Shown piece by piece: positions 25,583 through 37,500 of a stretch of 64,000 nt of DNA. A program made the translations under genes and the position numbers. How positions within the stretch are numbered: position 1 is the first letter of the stretch; each line of letters opens with the position of its first letter. The notes beneath the pieces are model-generated. The model was given only the letters and a program-made list of their open reading frames with translations. It made no database searches and was not told the DNA's origin. This DNA is from Streptomyces sp. Tu6071 (GTDB taxonomy: Bacteria; Actinomycetota; Actinomycetes; Streptomycetales; Streptomycetaceae), in contig NZ_CM001165.1 in the NCBI RefSeq assembly GCF_000213055.1, positions 1,116,001 to 1,180,000 of the forward strand, in the 5' to 3' direction.

Positions 25583-28500
25583 TCACCTTCCCCGAGGACC
25601 TGGTGTCAGGGTGTCCAGCGGGAAGCCGGAACCGCCCGTCAGCTCCGCGCAGCGGTCGGCACTCAGGCGTCCCGCGAGGCCCGCGAGACTCTGCCACGCC
25701 CGCTGCGCCAGGGCGCGGTGTTCGCGCTGCTCCTGCCGCAGGCGGCGAAGCTCCTCCACGACGGCGTCGAGGGAACGCGCGGCCTCTCCCCGTCTCTGGA
25801 CGGCCCTCCGGTGGTCCTCCCGGAGCTCCTGGAGAGCGAGCCGGCTGGATTCGGTGATTCCCTCGGCGGCCCTCAGCTCGGCCTGCAGGCTTTCCAGCCT
25901 TTCGGTGAGACGGGCGACCTCCGCGCGGCTCGCCCGCAGTGCGCCCTCGCTGCTTCCCCACGCGCGCAACGCCTCGCGCTGTAGCTGCTCGGCGGCGCGC
26001 AGGGCGTCGACGGCGGCGTCCGGCGCGGGGGTACCGTCCGGCGCGGGGACGGCGGCCGCACGCGCGCGGAGGACCCGCTCGTCCGACGCGCGGAGGGACT
26101 CCTCGGCCTCCTCCACCTCGGTCTCAGCCGTGGCGACAGCCCGGAGCCCCTCGGTGAGTCGTCCCGCGGTGTCCCCGCGCCGGGTGCGTGCGCCGTTCTC
26201 GGCGGACTGTGCTTCTTCGTAGGAGGTGCGTGCCGCCTCCACGCGGATGCGCAGTCGCTCGCTCTCGCCCTCGGTCCGCGCGACGTTCGCGCGCAGGCCG
26301 TCGAGGCGGGCCTCCAGAGGCTGCTGCTCCGCCAGGGCCATCGCCTCCGCCTCGGTCTCGGCGGTGTAGGTGCTGCCGGCCGTTCGCAGTTCCTCCCATC
26401 CCTCCCGCGTCGTAGCGGTCACGTCCGAGAGCGAACCATCGGGTTCGATCGGCCAGAATCGCAGCCCGGTAGCGCCGCGTACGGCGAGTTCCACCCGGCG
26501 GTGGGCGATCTCCGCGACGCGAATGCCCACGTAGAGGGCCCTGCCGAGAACGGAACCGTCCGGGTCTTCGCCGACATCCACCCACAGCTGCGCACCGTCC
26601 GGCTCCGGTGCGAGCCCGGAGGCGAGCAGGCGGGGAAGCTCGGTGACCGGCTCCCGGATCCAGGCGCGGGAGTCGGCCGCCTCGTGCCGTGGGGCGGCGA
26701 CAGCCTCCTCCCGCCCTGTGGCGGGCGAAGGGCGCTGCCGACGCAGCAGCACGTCCATGTCGTACGCCCAGGGCTGGGAGGGTTCGCTGACGACCCCGTA
26801 GCCGAGCAGGTCGCGTTCCCCCGCGCGCAGGGTCACACTGCCGGTCACATAGCGGATGCCCCGCGGCCCCGTGACGGTGACGACAGCGTCGGCGTGCGCG
26901 AGGTGTGTGTAGGTGTCCCCTGCCGAGGCGGTGCCGGTCTTGACCCGGTACTGGCCGCCGGTGGTCACATTGCTGTCGGTGCTCCGTGTGACGGGCTGCG
27001 CCGAGAACAGGGGCTGGCTGCCACCGGGCACGTGCCTGTTGCCGCGATCGGCACTGAGCGCGAAGCGCTGGCCCAGTTCGAGGCCCTGGCTGCTGCTCGC
27101 GGTGCTCACGTCGACTCGCGTGCTGTTCCGGGCGCTGTCCGCGGCGACATCGGATGCGGCAGGCGTGAAGGGCCGCGGGTCGTAGACATCCACCTGGAGC
27201 GAGACGTGCGAGGCGTTGTCCGTCGAGAGGGGCCAGCTGCCGGGCATTCTGGGGTGGAGGCCGGCCGCCGTGCCGGGGGCGGTGAGCGCCGCTCCGCGTC
27301 CGGCGTGGGCGAGTTCGGTGAGGCGCGCGTTGGCCGCGTCAGGGTTGCTGTCAGCCGTCAGGCCCCAGTGCCCCTCGACACCGGGCGCGACGGCGCGAAT
27401 CGCCTCGGCCAGCTCCGGGAAGGCGTTGAAATGGCTGAGCGGAGTGGTCCCGGTGGGGACGAACCGCGGGTGGGTCCGCAGCGTACGGGACGCCTCCGCT
27501 CCTTCGACGGCGGCCGGCGCCAGGCGCGGGTCCTCCTCGTTCACGCGCGGGCGCAGCGGCGTCCACTCGACGCCGGTCGGTGCCGTTCCCTCGCCGGCGG
27601 AACGGACGCGGGTGTCGGCCGAGGCGAAACGGAGCGCCACGTCGGCCGGGACGGTGGACTCCTGAGGGGGCACCCCGCGCAGGAAGCCATCCAGGACGGC
27701 TTCGAGGAGGGGGCGCTCGCCGCGGTGCGCCACGGCGGTCAGACTCCCGCCGAGCAGCCCGCCCAGCAGCTCGAAGACGTCCGTGGAGATGAGGGTGGTG
27801 CGTACCGAAGCGGTCAGGCGGTAGCCGACCCGGTCGAAGTCCGCGACGCTGTCGGTGCGCTGCCAGAAACGCTCGTCGGCGGTGTGGTCGGAGCGGCGGG
27901 TCAGCGCGTGGGTGCGGCTCGCGGAGGGCAGTGCCGACCAGCGGTCGATGTAGCGGGAACGCCCTCGCGGAGCACGCAGGCCGAGGTCGAGCAGGCCGGT
28001 GACGACACGCGAGACGGTGTCGCTCTCGATCGTGTTCCCCGGAGCGTGCGTGGACTGCTGCTCGACCCCTGTCTTCTCCGCACCGGGACGTCCCCGGACT
28101 TCGCGCAGGGCAGGAGTCTGGGCCTCGGTCTCGGCTACGAGCGTCAGCTCGACCAGGCGGGCGTCGGCCCGTGCCCCGTAGCGGAACCACAGGCTGACGG
28201 AGCCGCGCGCCACGAGGGCGCGCAGTCCCGGCGAGGCGGTGAGGTCCGCGATGCGGGAGGCGACGCCCGGCAGGTGTGCGATGTGGCCGGGGCGGGTGAC
28301 GCCCGGAGCCACGCGCTCCACCAGTCGCGCCGCTTCCCGTCCCAGACGGTCACGGCTCAGCCTGCGCGTGATCGCGTCGTCGAGGGGGGTGACGGCCAGA
28401 ACGGCCCCGAAGCCGGGCGTCCGGGTGCGGGCGAAGTCGTCGGGCGGTGACACGGTCGTCTCCGGGACGGCCGGGAGGTCGATGCCCTCTATTCCTGTGA

Positions 28501-31500
28501 ACCAGCGTGCTTCCCGGAGGAGTTGTGTCGGGGAGAGCCGGAACTGGACGGCGCCGGGCAGATCGATGGCGAGGGTGATGTCCTGCTCGCTGCCGATGCC
28601 GACGGCGTTGCCCAGGACGTTGGCAGTGCCGCGCCGGACGGTGAGCAGCAGGGTGAGGTCCGTCGTGACGAGGTGCTGTCCCGCGCCTTCCGTGCCACCG
28701 CGTGTGGTGGCACTGGTGGCGGCGATGTCGTCGAAGTGCTCGTCCCGGTGTGCGCGCGAGAGCGTACCTGCCACGTTGCCCTGGATGATCCGGGCCACCG
28801 TGCCCTGCGGCGTCGGGCGGGGGGCGGCGCGCAGAGCGGTCAGCTCGGCGTTGCCGGTCACGGCGCTGCTCCGGGTGCGTCGCGTGGTGGCGAGGTCCGT
28901 CGCGTTGACGTCGCTCTGGCCCGAGACGGGGAAGGTGCTCCGCACCGCCGGGTGGTGCAGGTAGCCCTCCACGTCCACGGCGAGGTGACGGTCGGCGCCG
29001 AGGCCGGGCAGGACGATTCCTTCCGCGGTGTAGACACCGTTGAGGATCTGATGGGCCCGCGCGAGGAGGCTCGCCACGCGGACCTGCTGGTAGGCACTCT
29101 CGTTGGCGAAGGCGCCCCAGTCGCGCGGGTCCTGACCGGCGAGGTGGGCGACGGCCGAGGAGACGACCGGCAGGACGGCGGCCCCGCGGGAGGCGGCCGC
29201 GGTCACGCGGCCGAAGACGCCGGGGGCGGGCCGTCCCGGGTAGGTCTCGGCGGCGACGAGACGCAGGGCCTCCTGGATCGCTTCGGTGGCACGGAAGATG
29301 TCGGCGGTGGCGTCGTCGGGCAGCCTGGTGATGCCGGGCAGCGGATTGCCCTCGGCGTCGACGAGGCCGAGCCGGAAGCGGTCGTTGTCCTGACCGGGAC
29401 CGGTGCGGGGCGCGCGGATCGTGTAAGCGGGCACCTCCGGCACCTCCCGCGGTGCGGCGGGAGCCTCGGTGCCGGTGGTGGTGGCGCTGCCGGTGGCCGG
29501 GGCCCGGCCGGGGTCCGGTTCCGTCCGGTGGTGCGTGACCGCGAGCCGGACGGTCGCGGTCACGGTGCCGGGCGGCGCCTGGACCGGTGGGGGAGCCTCG
29601 GTCTCATCGGCGCTGTCGGCGAGATCCTCCTCGGTGCGCGGCTCCTCGGTGTCTTCCGCGCCGGTGGTCGCCGGGCGCGGTGCGAGTGTCCTCAGCGGGG
29701 CGGTCTCCGTGCCGGGCGGGACATCGAGGCCCGGCACGTCCTCCTCGGGATCCGTGGCGACGGTGATCCGCTCCAGGGGCTCGGCCCGCGGCGCCGGGGG
29801 CTCCGCGAATCGGGCGACCGGCTCCGGCGACGTGCCTTCGTAGAGGTCGAGTGCCACGCGGGCGGGTACGGAGAAGATCTCCGTACCGTCACTGGGGTTG
29901 CCCACCGCTTGCTCGGTCGCGATGGCGGAGCCGCTGGACGCGGCGTGGGCCCATGTCCGGTTCGCGACACCGTCGAAACCGTAGTCCACGGACCAGTTTC
30001 CGGCCGGCTGGCGGGGGCCACCGCCGAATCCGGCGCCTCCGCCGAACGCGGTGGAACGTTCCCGGGTCCCACGCGCTTCGTGCGAGCCGGTGGCGGTCGT
30101 GCCGATGCCCGGTAGTCGCAGCTCGTGGCGGGCGGCGGGAGCCCCCGCGTCTCCGGCGCGCGGCACTCGGTCGCGGGTGACGCCCAGACGCAGTTCGGCC
30201 CGGGTGGTGCCGGCTGTCGTGGGCAGTTCGAGCCACAGCGACCGCCCGCCCTCGACCGCGTCCGGCAGGGCCGCGGCACGGCCGATGCGGGAACGCAGTT
30301 GCTCGAAGCGCTGGAGGTTGGTCAGCTGGGCACGGGCGCGCCTGTCCTGGAGCCGTCCCTCCCACACCTGGTGTGCGAGCGGCGGCAGGTAGCGCAGCTC
30401 CCGCAGCCGCGTCTCGGCGCGATCGAAGATCTCGTCCACGCCCTCGAGGGCGAGTGGCACAGCGGTGTAGCCGATGGCGGCGAGTGCGTCGAGGTGGGCC
30501 GGCAGGACGCGGGCCTCCTCGTCCGTGGGCGGGGCTCCCGCGGCGGTCTCCTCCGGCAGCAGCCGCAGTTGGACGCTCTCCCCGCCGCGTTCGACCCGCA
30601 CAGGGCCCTGCGTCCCGCCTCCGGCGCGCAGGAGGGTGAACTCGTAGACGACGGCGGCGGGGGTCAGCAACTGCCCGCTGGAGGCCGTGAGTCCGTGCAT
30701 CAGTCCGGCCTTGGACGTGGTGCTGAACGTGTCCCCCGACTGCCAGGACCCCAGGAACTTGGCGTATACCCGGCCGCCCCAGCGATCCTCGGCGCCGGGA
30801 TGACCGGCCGCCGTGCTGGGGGTGAAGGTGGGGGCCACGTTGACTGTCAGGCCGGCACCGCTGACCGAGCGCGCCGTGCGCTCGGTGCCCGTGGTGTGCG
30901 TGAACCGGAGTTCGAGCGACTTGTCCCCGTCGGCTGTCTGGGCGGTGGGCTCGCCGGGTGTGACGACGGCACGCACGCGGAGGAGGCCCAGAGCCGTTCC
31001 CTCGTCGTCGGTGAGGAGCGGGGACATGACGCCGCGGTCGCGTTGCAGGTGCAGGGAGCCCCTGTTCATCTGCTCGTCGAGGAAGCCCTCCAGAGCGTGG
31101 CGTGATCCCTCGCCGAGGGCGCGCAGCCCGGGGAGTTGCGGGTGCTCGATGATCTGTGCGGGGCGCAGGTCGGTGTCCAGGACGTCGTCGATGCCCCACA
31201 GCGGGAAGGTGTCGAGTCCCGCGGCGCGCGGCAGCGGCGCCGCCGTCCCCTCCGCGCCGATCCGGTTGCCCGGGAACCAGAGGTGCATGGGCCCGTGGAC
31301 GTGTTCCGGGCCCCAGCCTTCGGCGCTGTCCGCCGCGCCGTCCACACGGACCTGCCAGACGCCGTCGAAGCGCACGGCGCCGGCGTCGTCGCCCGCCCGC
31401 TGGAGGACCTTGACCGAAAGGCTCTCGCTGAGGCCGACGTTGAGCGTGCGCTGACGCATGGTCACGTTGGGCGTCACCGTCACGGCGATCCAGCGGACCG

Positions 31501-34500
31501 GGCCCGAGGCGGGCTGGGGCAATGCGACGTAGGGCAGTGAGAAGGTGCGCGAAGTGCCGGAGCCCTGCGTCGAGGTGAGAGCCTGGACGCCCTCGCTCTG
31601 CCGTTCCAGGCGGCGGGTGCGCGGCAGGTTCCGGGTGATGCCGGTGCGCGGGTCCGGGCGCGGGGTGGTGAGGCGCAGCCGTATGTCCACCGTGTGCGTG
31701 ACCTCACCGACGCGTACCGTCATGCGATGGCCTCTGCTGCCACGGATCCGGGGCAGGTTCTCGGCGATCTCGGCGGAGCCCAGCGTCTCGTTCAGGTGTG
31801 CGCGCACCGTCTCCCGCGTGTCGTCGGCGTCCATCGGCAGCGCGGCCACGATCTGGCCGCGCAGGCCGCTCAGCACCTCGGCGGAGGGGAGCTCCCAGGC
31901 CACGAAGCCGACCGAGCCGTCGTGGCGCGCTCCGTAAGCCTGGATGTACGGCGAGAAGGCGGGCAGCGTTCCGGTGATCTCCGTCGTGGCAGGCGTCTCG
32001 GTGGTCTCCGTGGTGGCGGCCTCCTCACGAGGCCCGGTACGGGTTTCCGTCTCCTCCGCGGCGGCTTCCTCAGCAGGCGGGACGTGGGTCCTTCCGCTCG
32101 TGGCCTCCTCGGAGGGGCGAGATGTTCCGGCCTCGGTGGGAGTTCTCCCCTCCGTCGCTCGCGTCGACGTCCGGGTTCCCGGCGCGGTGCCGGCAGCTGC
32201 CGGCGCCACCTCCCGCGCGGGGATGACTCGTGGGGCGGCGCCCGGGGCGGGGGCGGCTTCCTCCGGGCGCGGGAGGGGTGCGGTGCCGGCCGGGTGCAGC
32301 GGCGCGGGCACGGGCCGGGGATCGATCCCGAAGAAGGTCTCGGGCACCGTCGGTGCGGGGGACGGCTTTGCCGGGGCGGGGCGCACGGCAGGCGGAGGCG
32401 GCGTGGTCCGGGCCGCTTCGCGGGCGGCGCCCGCGCGTTCCGTGGCGACCCACCGCGAGGTGTGCGGGGCGGGGTCCGGGGTGTGCAACAGGACGACCTC
32501 GCGTCCCTCGCGCGGGCCCGCGGCCCAGGCCCGGCCGTCGGGCAGCAGCACGACGACGCGGAGGCCGAGCACGGGCCCGGCCACCGCGAGAGCGAGCCAC
32601 TCGGAGGCGGCCGGGCCGGTACCCGTCCGCATTCCGGCCACGAGCGCGTCCGGCTCGGCGCCGGGCAGCAGCGGAACGCCGGGGTGAGGGCCCTCGGCAG
32701 GCAGCGCGAGCGTACGCCGCGCCTCGGGCAGCGCGAGTTCCGCGGCCAGTTCGTCCGCGAAGCGTTCCCTCAGCTCGCTCGGGGTCACGGGCCGTTCGCC
32801 TCGTGCGAGCGCGGAGGTCTCGGCCGGGGCGACTGCGGTGAGCAGGTGTGTCGTCGTGTCGCCGGTGGGGAGGATGTGCACGGGTGTCAGTCCGCGCTCC
32901 TCCAGGTAGGCGTCCGGCGTCACGCGCGCCGGGGCCTCCCGGCCCGGAGCGGGGGGCTCGTCCTTCCGCGCAGGGGCGGGGGACTCGCCTCCCCTTGCGG
33001 TAGCGGGGACTTCACGCACCGTCGCGGGTACACCGGTGACCCGTTCCGCCACGGGACGCGATCCGTCCCGTGGCGGAGTCTCCGTCCCGGTGACGCCGTC
33101 CTCTTCCGGTGCGGGAGGTGTGGTGGCCGCCTCGTGCTCCTCGACCCGGCGGCTCATCTCCTCGTACATGCGCACGATGTCGGCGACGCGGCCGCTGCCC
33201 GCCGGCGTCTCACGGGACGGCGCCGGGGGGGTGGGCGGGGCCAGCAGAGCTTCTTCCGACGAGTGGGCCGCCGGGTGGTCGGGCGCCGGGGGCGCCTGCC
33301 GGACGTCCTCGTCCCGGGACGGGGCGGGCAGGCGCAACGTGCCGGTGTTCGCGGCGTCCAGCACGGCGCGCAGCGTGTCGGGGTTCACCGGCCCGGGCTC
33401 GGCGCCGGACCGCGACGCCTCGGCGTGGGTGAGGACTTCGAGTTCCCGCCACCCGAGCGGGCCGGCCCCCTGCGACAGGCGCAGCCTCTCCAGCGTGCCG
33501 AAGCCGGTGAGGAGGGGCAGGAACTCGTCCTGGCGCTCCGGGCGCGTGTCGATGTCGAACCCCTGGACGAGACGCAGCGCGCGGATCCAGCGCAGGACGC
33601 GTGTGGTGCGCCGCGCCGTGTCCGCCGCCATCCCGGCGAGGTCGGCGAACGCGTCCAGCCGCCGGCTGTCCGGCTCGGGAAGGAACTGGTACCACGAGTA
33701 CCGGGGCCGTGCCGGGTCGTCCGTCTTGACGACGCGTGGCGGATTATCGCCATGCGCCTCCTCGATGGCGACGGCGGCGTCCGAAGCGAGCACGGGGTGT
33801 CCGGTCCGGTTGGCGACCTCCTGGGCCGCCGCCGGGCGCGTGAGCGGGTCGGCGCCCGGTCGCACCATGGCGATCTCGCACCACAGAAGCCACAGTGGTA
33901 CGTCCGGCGCGAGCCGTCGCACGCTGGGCCGCCGAGCGAGCACGCCGCCGAGTTCGCGCGCCGGGACGGCGTGGTTGGCACCCGTGCCGCGGCGGGGCAG
34001 GACGACACGGCCGCGTTCGCCGTGGCCGATGGACACGTAGGAACCGGAGAGGCCGCGCGGCAGGAGGAGCAGTGGGCCCGAGGCACCGCTGGTGAGACCG
34101 GGGATCGGCTCCAGGTCGTCGTAGTAGTAGAGCATCTCGGAGACGTGGCGCAGCGCCTCCTCACGACGGGCGACATCGGCCTCGTCGAGGTGCGCGCGCC
34201 CGGCCAGTTCCTGCCCGTCCGCCGTGAGGATTGGGTAGGAGGACAGGTCCTCGTCGGCGAACATCGTGGCGTCGGCCGCCTGGATCGTCGATCCGGGCCC
34301 GGGGACGAGGCCGGGGTCCGCGGGGACCCAGAGGCCCACGGGGGTCATCTCGCCGTCCGCGACGGGGGGGAAGGCGAAGGCCCGGATTCCTTCGGCGACG
34401 GGCTGGAGCCGGTAGGGCCTGGTGACGCCCCACGCGCGCGTCCCGGCCGCGTCCGCGACGAGCCGGGTCAGCACCTCCGAGGTGTCGCGGGGACGGGGCC

Positions 34501-37500
34501 CGACACCCACCACGACGGCGGCGTTCGGGTCGCGCCTCGGGTCGGCACCGACGAGCGCGGCGAACTCGGCCTCGTCGAGTGTGACCGTGTCGCCATTCCC
34601 GACGGCGACCAGGACGTCTCCGCCCTCCTCGTCGCGCTCGGCGACGGCCACGTGCGGGCGGGTTCCGCTCCAGGGGCCGCGAGCGGTGTGCAGGCGGTTG
34701 TCCTCCCCCGGCGCGAGGACGCTGTCCGCGTCCAGGACCAGCCCCGTACGGCCGGTGAAGTTGCGGCCGAGGAAGGTGCCGGAGGCGTCGGTGAGCACCG
34801 ACGCGGGCCCGAAGGCGCCCATCCTTCCCACACGGTAGGCGACGAGGGAGGGCAGGTCGCCGGACCAGCCCGCGCGCGCCGCGCTGGAGACGGTCTGCAA
34901 CGCCTCCATACGCTGCTGGGGTCCGACCTCCTGTCCCGGGGCCACGCGCAGGAGGCGCCGGACGACCGAGTCGAAGTCGAAGGGGGTCCCGGTGAGACGG
35001 GGGGTGGCCTGGTGGGCGCCGACGAGCGTGTGCAGGGCGGTGTAGAGACCCGGGAACTGACCGCTGGCCTCGACGCCCTCGCCGAAGGCGCGCCGCAGCA
35101 CTCCGGCCATCCTGGGATCGATGGCGGCCCGCGCGGCGGAGCCGTCGCCGGTCGGCGGGGCGGGATGCCAGGCGGTGCCTTCGGTACCGCCACGCGGTGT
35201 GAGGGGGTGAGCGACTACCGCGGAGGAGTCCGGGAGGGGTGTCGGGGAGGGGGTCTCTTCGACGCGTGTCCAAAAGGCCCGGAAGGCGCTGAGGACGAGC
35301 GGATTGTCGAGGCCGCCGCGTGCGGCGGGACGGCCGGGACCGTAAAGGCGCTGGAGGAGGGGCAGGAGGGCGGAATCGTGTCGCTCGACCCAGTCGGCGC
35401 CGTTGTTGCGGCGGGCCCCGGAGAGTTCGTCGATCCCGGCGTTCGCGGCGTGGTAGGCGGTCGTGAGCTGGGCGAAGTACTCGTGCGGGTCCGAGGACGA
35501 ATAGTTGGGGAAGGCTCCGTCGGGCCAGTGAACGGTCTCACCTGCGGCCTGGGCGGCGCGCTTGGCGTGGAAGACGTCCTCGATCCGCTGCCGGTCGGCC
35601 GGATCAAGGACGGACTCGACGGCGTGGGCCCACTCGTGGCGTGCGCTGGAGTAGCCGTCCGCGTAGGTACCCGCACCGTGGACCGCGGCGGGTTCACCGA
35701 GCAGATTCTCCTCCGGCACGCCCGCACGCCCGCGGGCGTAGCCGCCTCGCGCCGTGCGCAGCGAGCGACCGTCGGAGCCCCGCAGGCCGCGGAAGGCATC
35801 GACATCGGTGAAAGGAACGTCGCGGGGCACGACGAGCAGGTGACGGCCCGTGGTGAGCAGCGCCTCGGCCACATCGGCGTCGGCGGTCATCTCCTCGACC
35901 AGACGCCGCGCCTCCGCGCGCGCCTCCTCCGGGTCGTGGACACCGTCGGGCACCACGACGAGCCAATCGGCGGCCAGTTCCCGGAATGCGGCGTCATCCA
36001 GCCTCTCGCGCATGGCCCGCACGAGCCCGGGATCGGCGACCAGACGGGACCTGTCACCCGGTGCGAGCGCCCCCAGCCGCGCGTCGCGCTCCGACGCGCT
36101 CAGGCCGGGAAGGGTGTCGGCCAGTTCCGCCAGGGTTGCGGGCAGTACTCTCCCCGTCCCTGGCGCGGGGACCGGCACCGGCCCCGAACGCGGTGTCTCG
36201 GTCGCGGGAACGCGGCGCGGCCGGTCGAGCACCGGCGCCGGGGGCGCGGGGTAGGCGGCATAGCCGACCGGCGGCAGGCCGCGCACCGCGCGGGCCTCGT
36301 TGTAGGTTTCCAGCGCCACCCCGGCCAGGGTGTCCGACTGTTCGAGAACATCGTCATCACGAGAGTCGACAGGCGCGTAGGAGCGGACCTCCACCCGCAC
36401 GGCCGCCGGCACGATGCGCGGACGCCCCCAGCCGTCGGGGTTGCTGTCGAGGGTGTCGAAGTTCGAGCGGACCACGTGCGATTCGTACTGGTCCACGGGG
36501 CGGGCGGGACTCTCCCGGAGCAAGTTGTCCAGGTACTCGCCGAGGGTGGGCCGCGGGCCCAGACCGACGTCCCGCAAGCGCTGCGTCAGCGGATCGCCGT
36601 CATAGCCCAGAGCGGAGCCCATCACCCCCGCCAGAGTCGCGGCCTGGTGCTCGAGGAAGGCGCGGGGCGCGGCACCGAGAGAGGCACGGACCGCGGCCAG
36701 CGACTCGCGCGAGGTCGCCGCCGTCCAGTCCTTGGGATAGTTCGTCCTGGGCTGACGACCGCGGAAGGCCGAGGCCACCTGCGCGTACCCCAGGGTGAGA
36801 GCACCCACGAGATCCGCCATGTCGGACGCCGTGGCCGCCTCCGCCCACTCGGGGTACGTCCGCAGCCACTCGGCGAACCGGCTACCACCAGCCTCGCCCA
36901 CGAGGAGAGCCTGACGGCCGTCCTCGTGCGCGGCCGTCAGGACGGGCCCGGCGGCCGGACGCATACGGCCCAGCACATGCCGCAACAAGGCGGGATAGCC
37001 AGCCACTGGCACGGCCACGGTGTGGTGCACCAGGATCTGGGTGGAGGGGTGCTCCTGGAGCCACAACTCCTCCGCTTCCATGTCGACGGTGTAACCGTGC
37101 GAAGCGGGGAAAAGCGCCGGGAAACGAGCAGTACGGGGCGCGTGCGCGATGCGGTGCAAGGCGTCCAGGAACGCCGTCGCCACCGCTCGCGGCTCCGCGC
37201 GTCCGTCGTCCTGGCCGCCCGCGAGGGCACGAGCCGGGCGCGAGACGATCTCCAGGACGGCATGCTCGCCCACGTGATCGATGGTGATGTCGAGCAAGCC
37301 GTCCACACTCACCAGCGTGCCGAGCGCGCGATGGTCCACGTCACGCGGCACGGCCACACGCATGAGGTGCACCTCGGCCTCGAAGCCTCGCGCCGGAGCG
37401 AAACCCTCGACCTGGGGGGTGTGTTCCGGCGACGGCAGCAGCGGTGCGGCACTCCTCTGCCCCAGGTCGCGCGGCGAGCGTCGGCGGGATGATCCCGCCG

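Noticed and set aside
26501..30115. Adjacent large plus-strand frames under the giant gene, considered as possible separate genes
   Set aside because: No ribosome sites or folds, and the coding signal lies in the minus-strand frame throughout.
36300..36420. Short plus-strand start candidates within the giant gene
   Set aside because: No continuation with protein-like composition.
31694..37492. A 1,932-codon open frame antisense to the giant gene
   Set aside because: It is a shadow produced by high GC at third positions; the translation is Arg/Gly-rich with no folds, while the minus-strand frame has clear domains.
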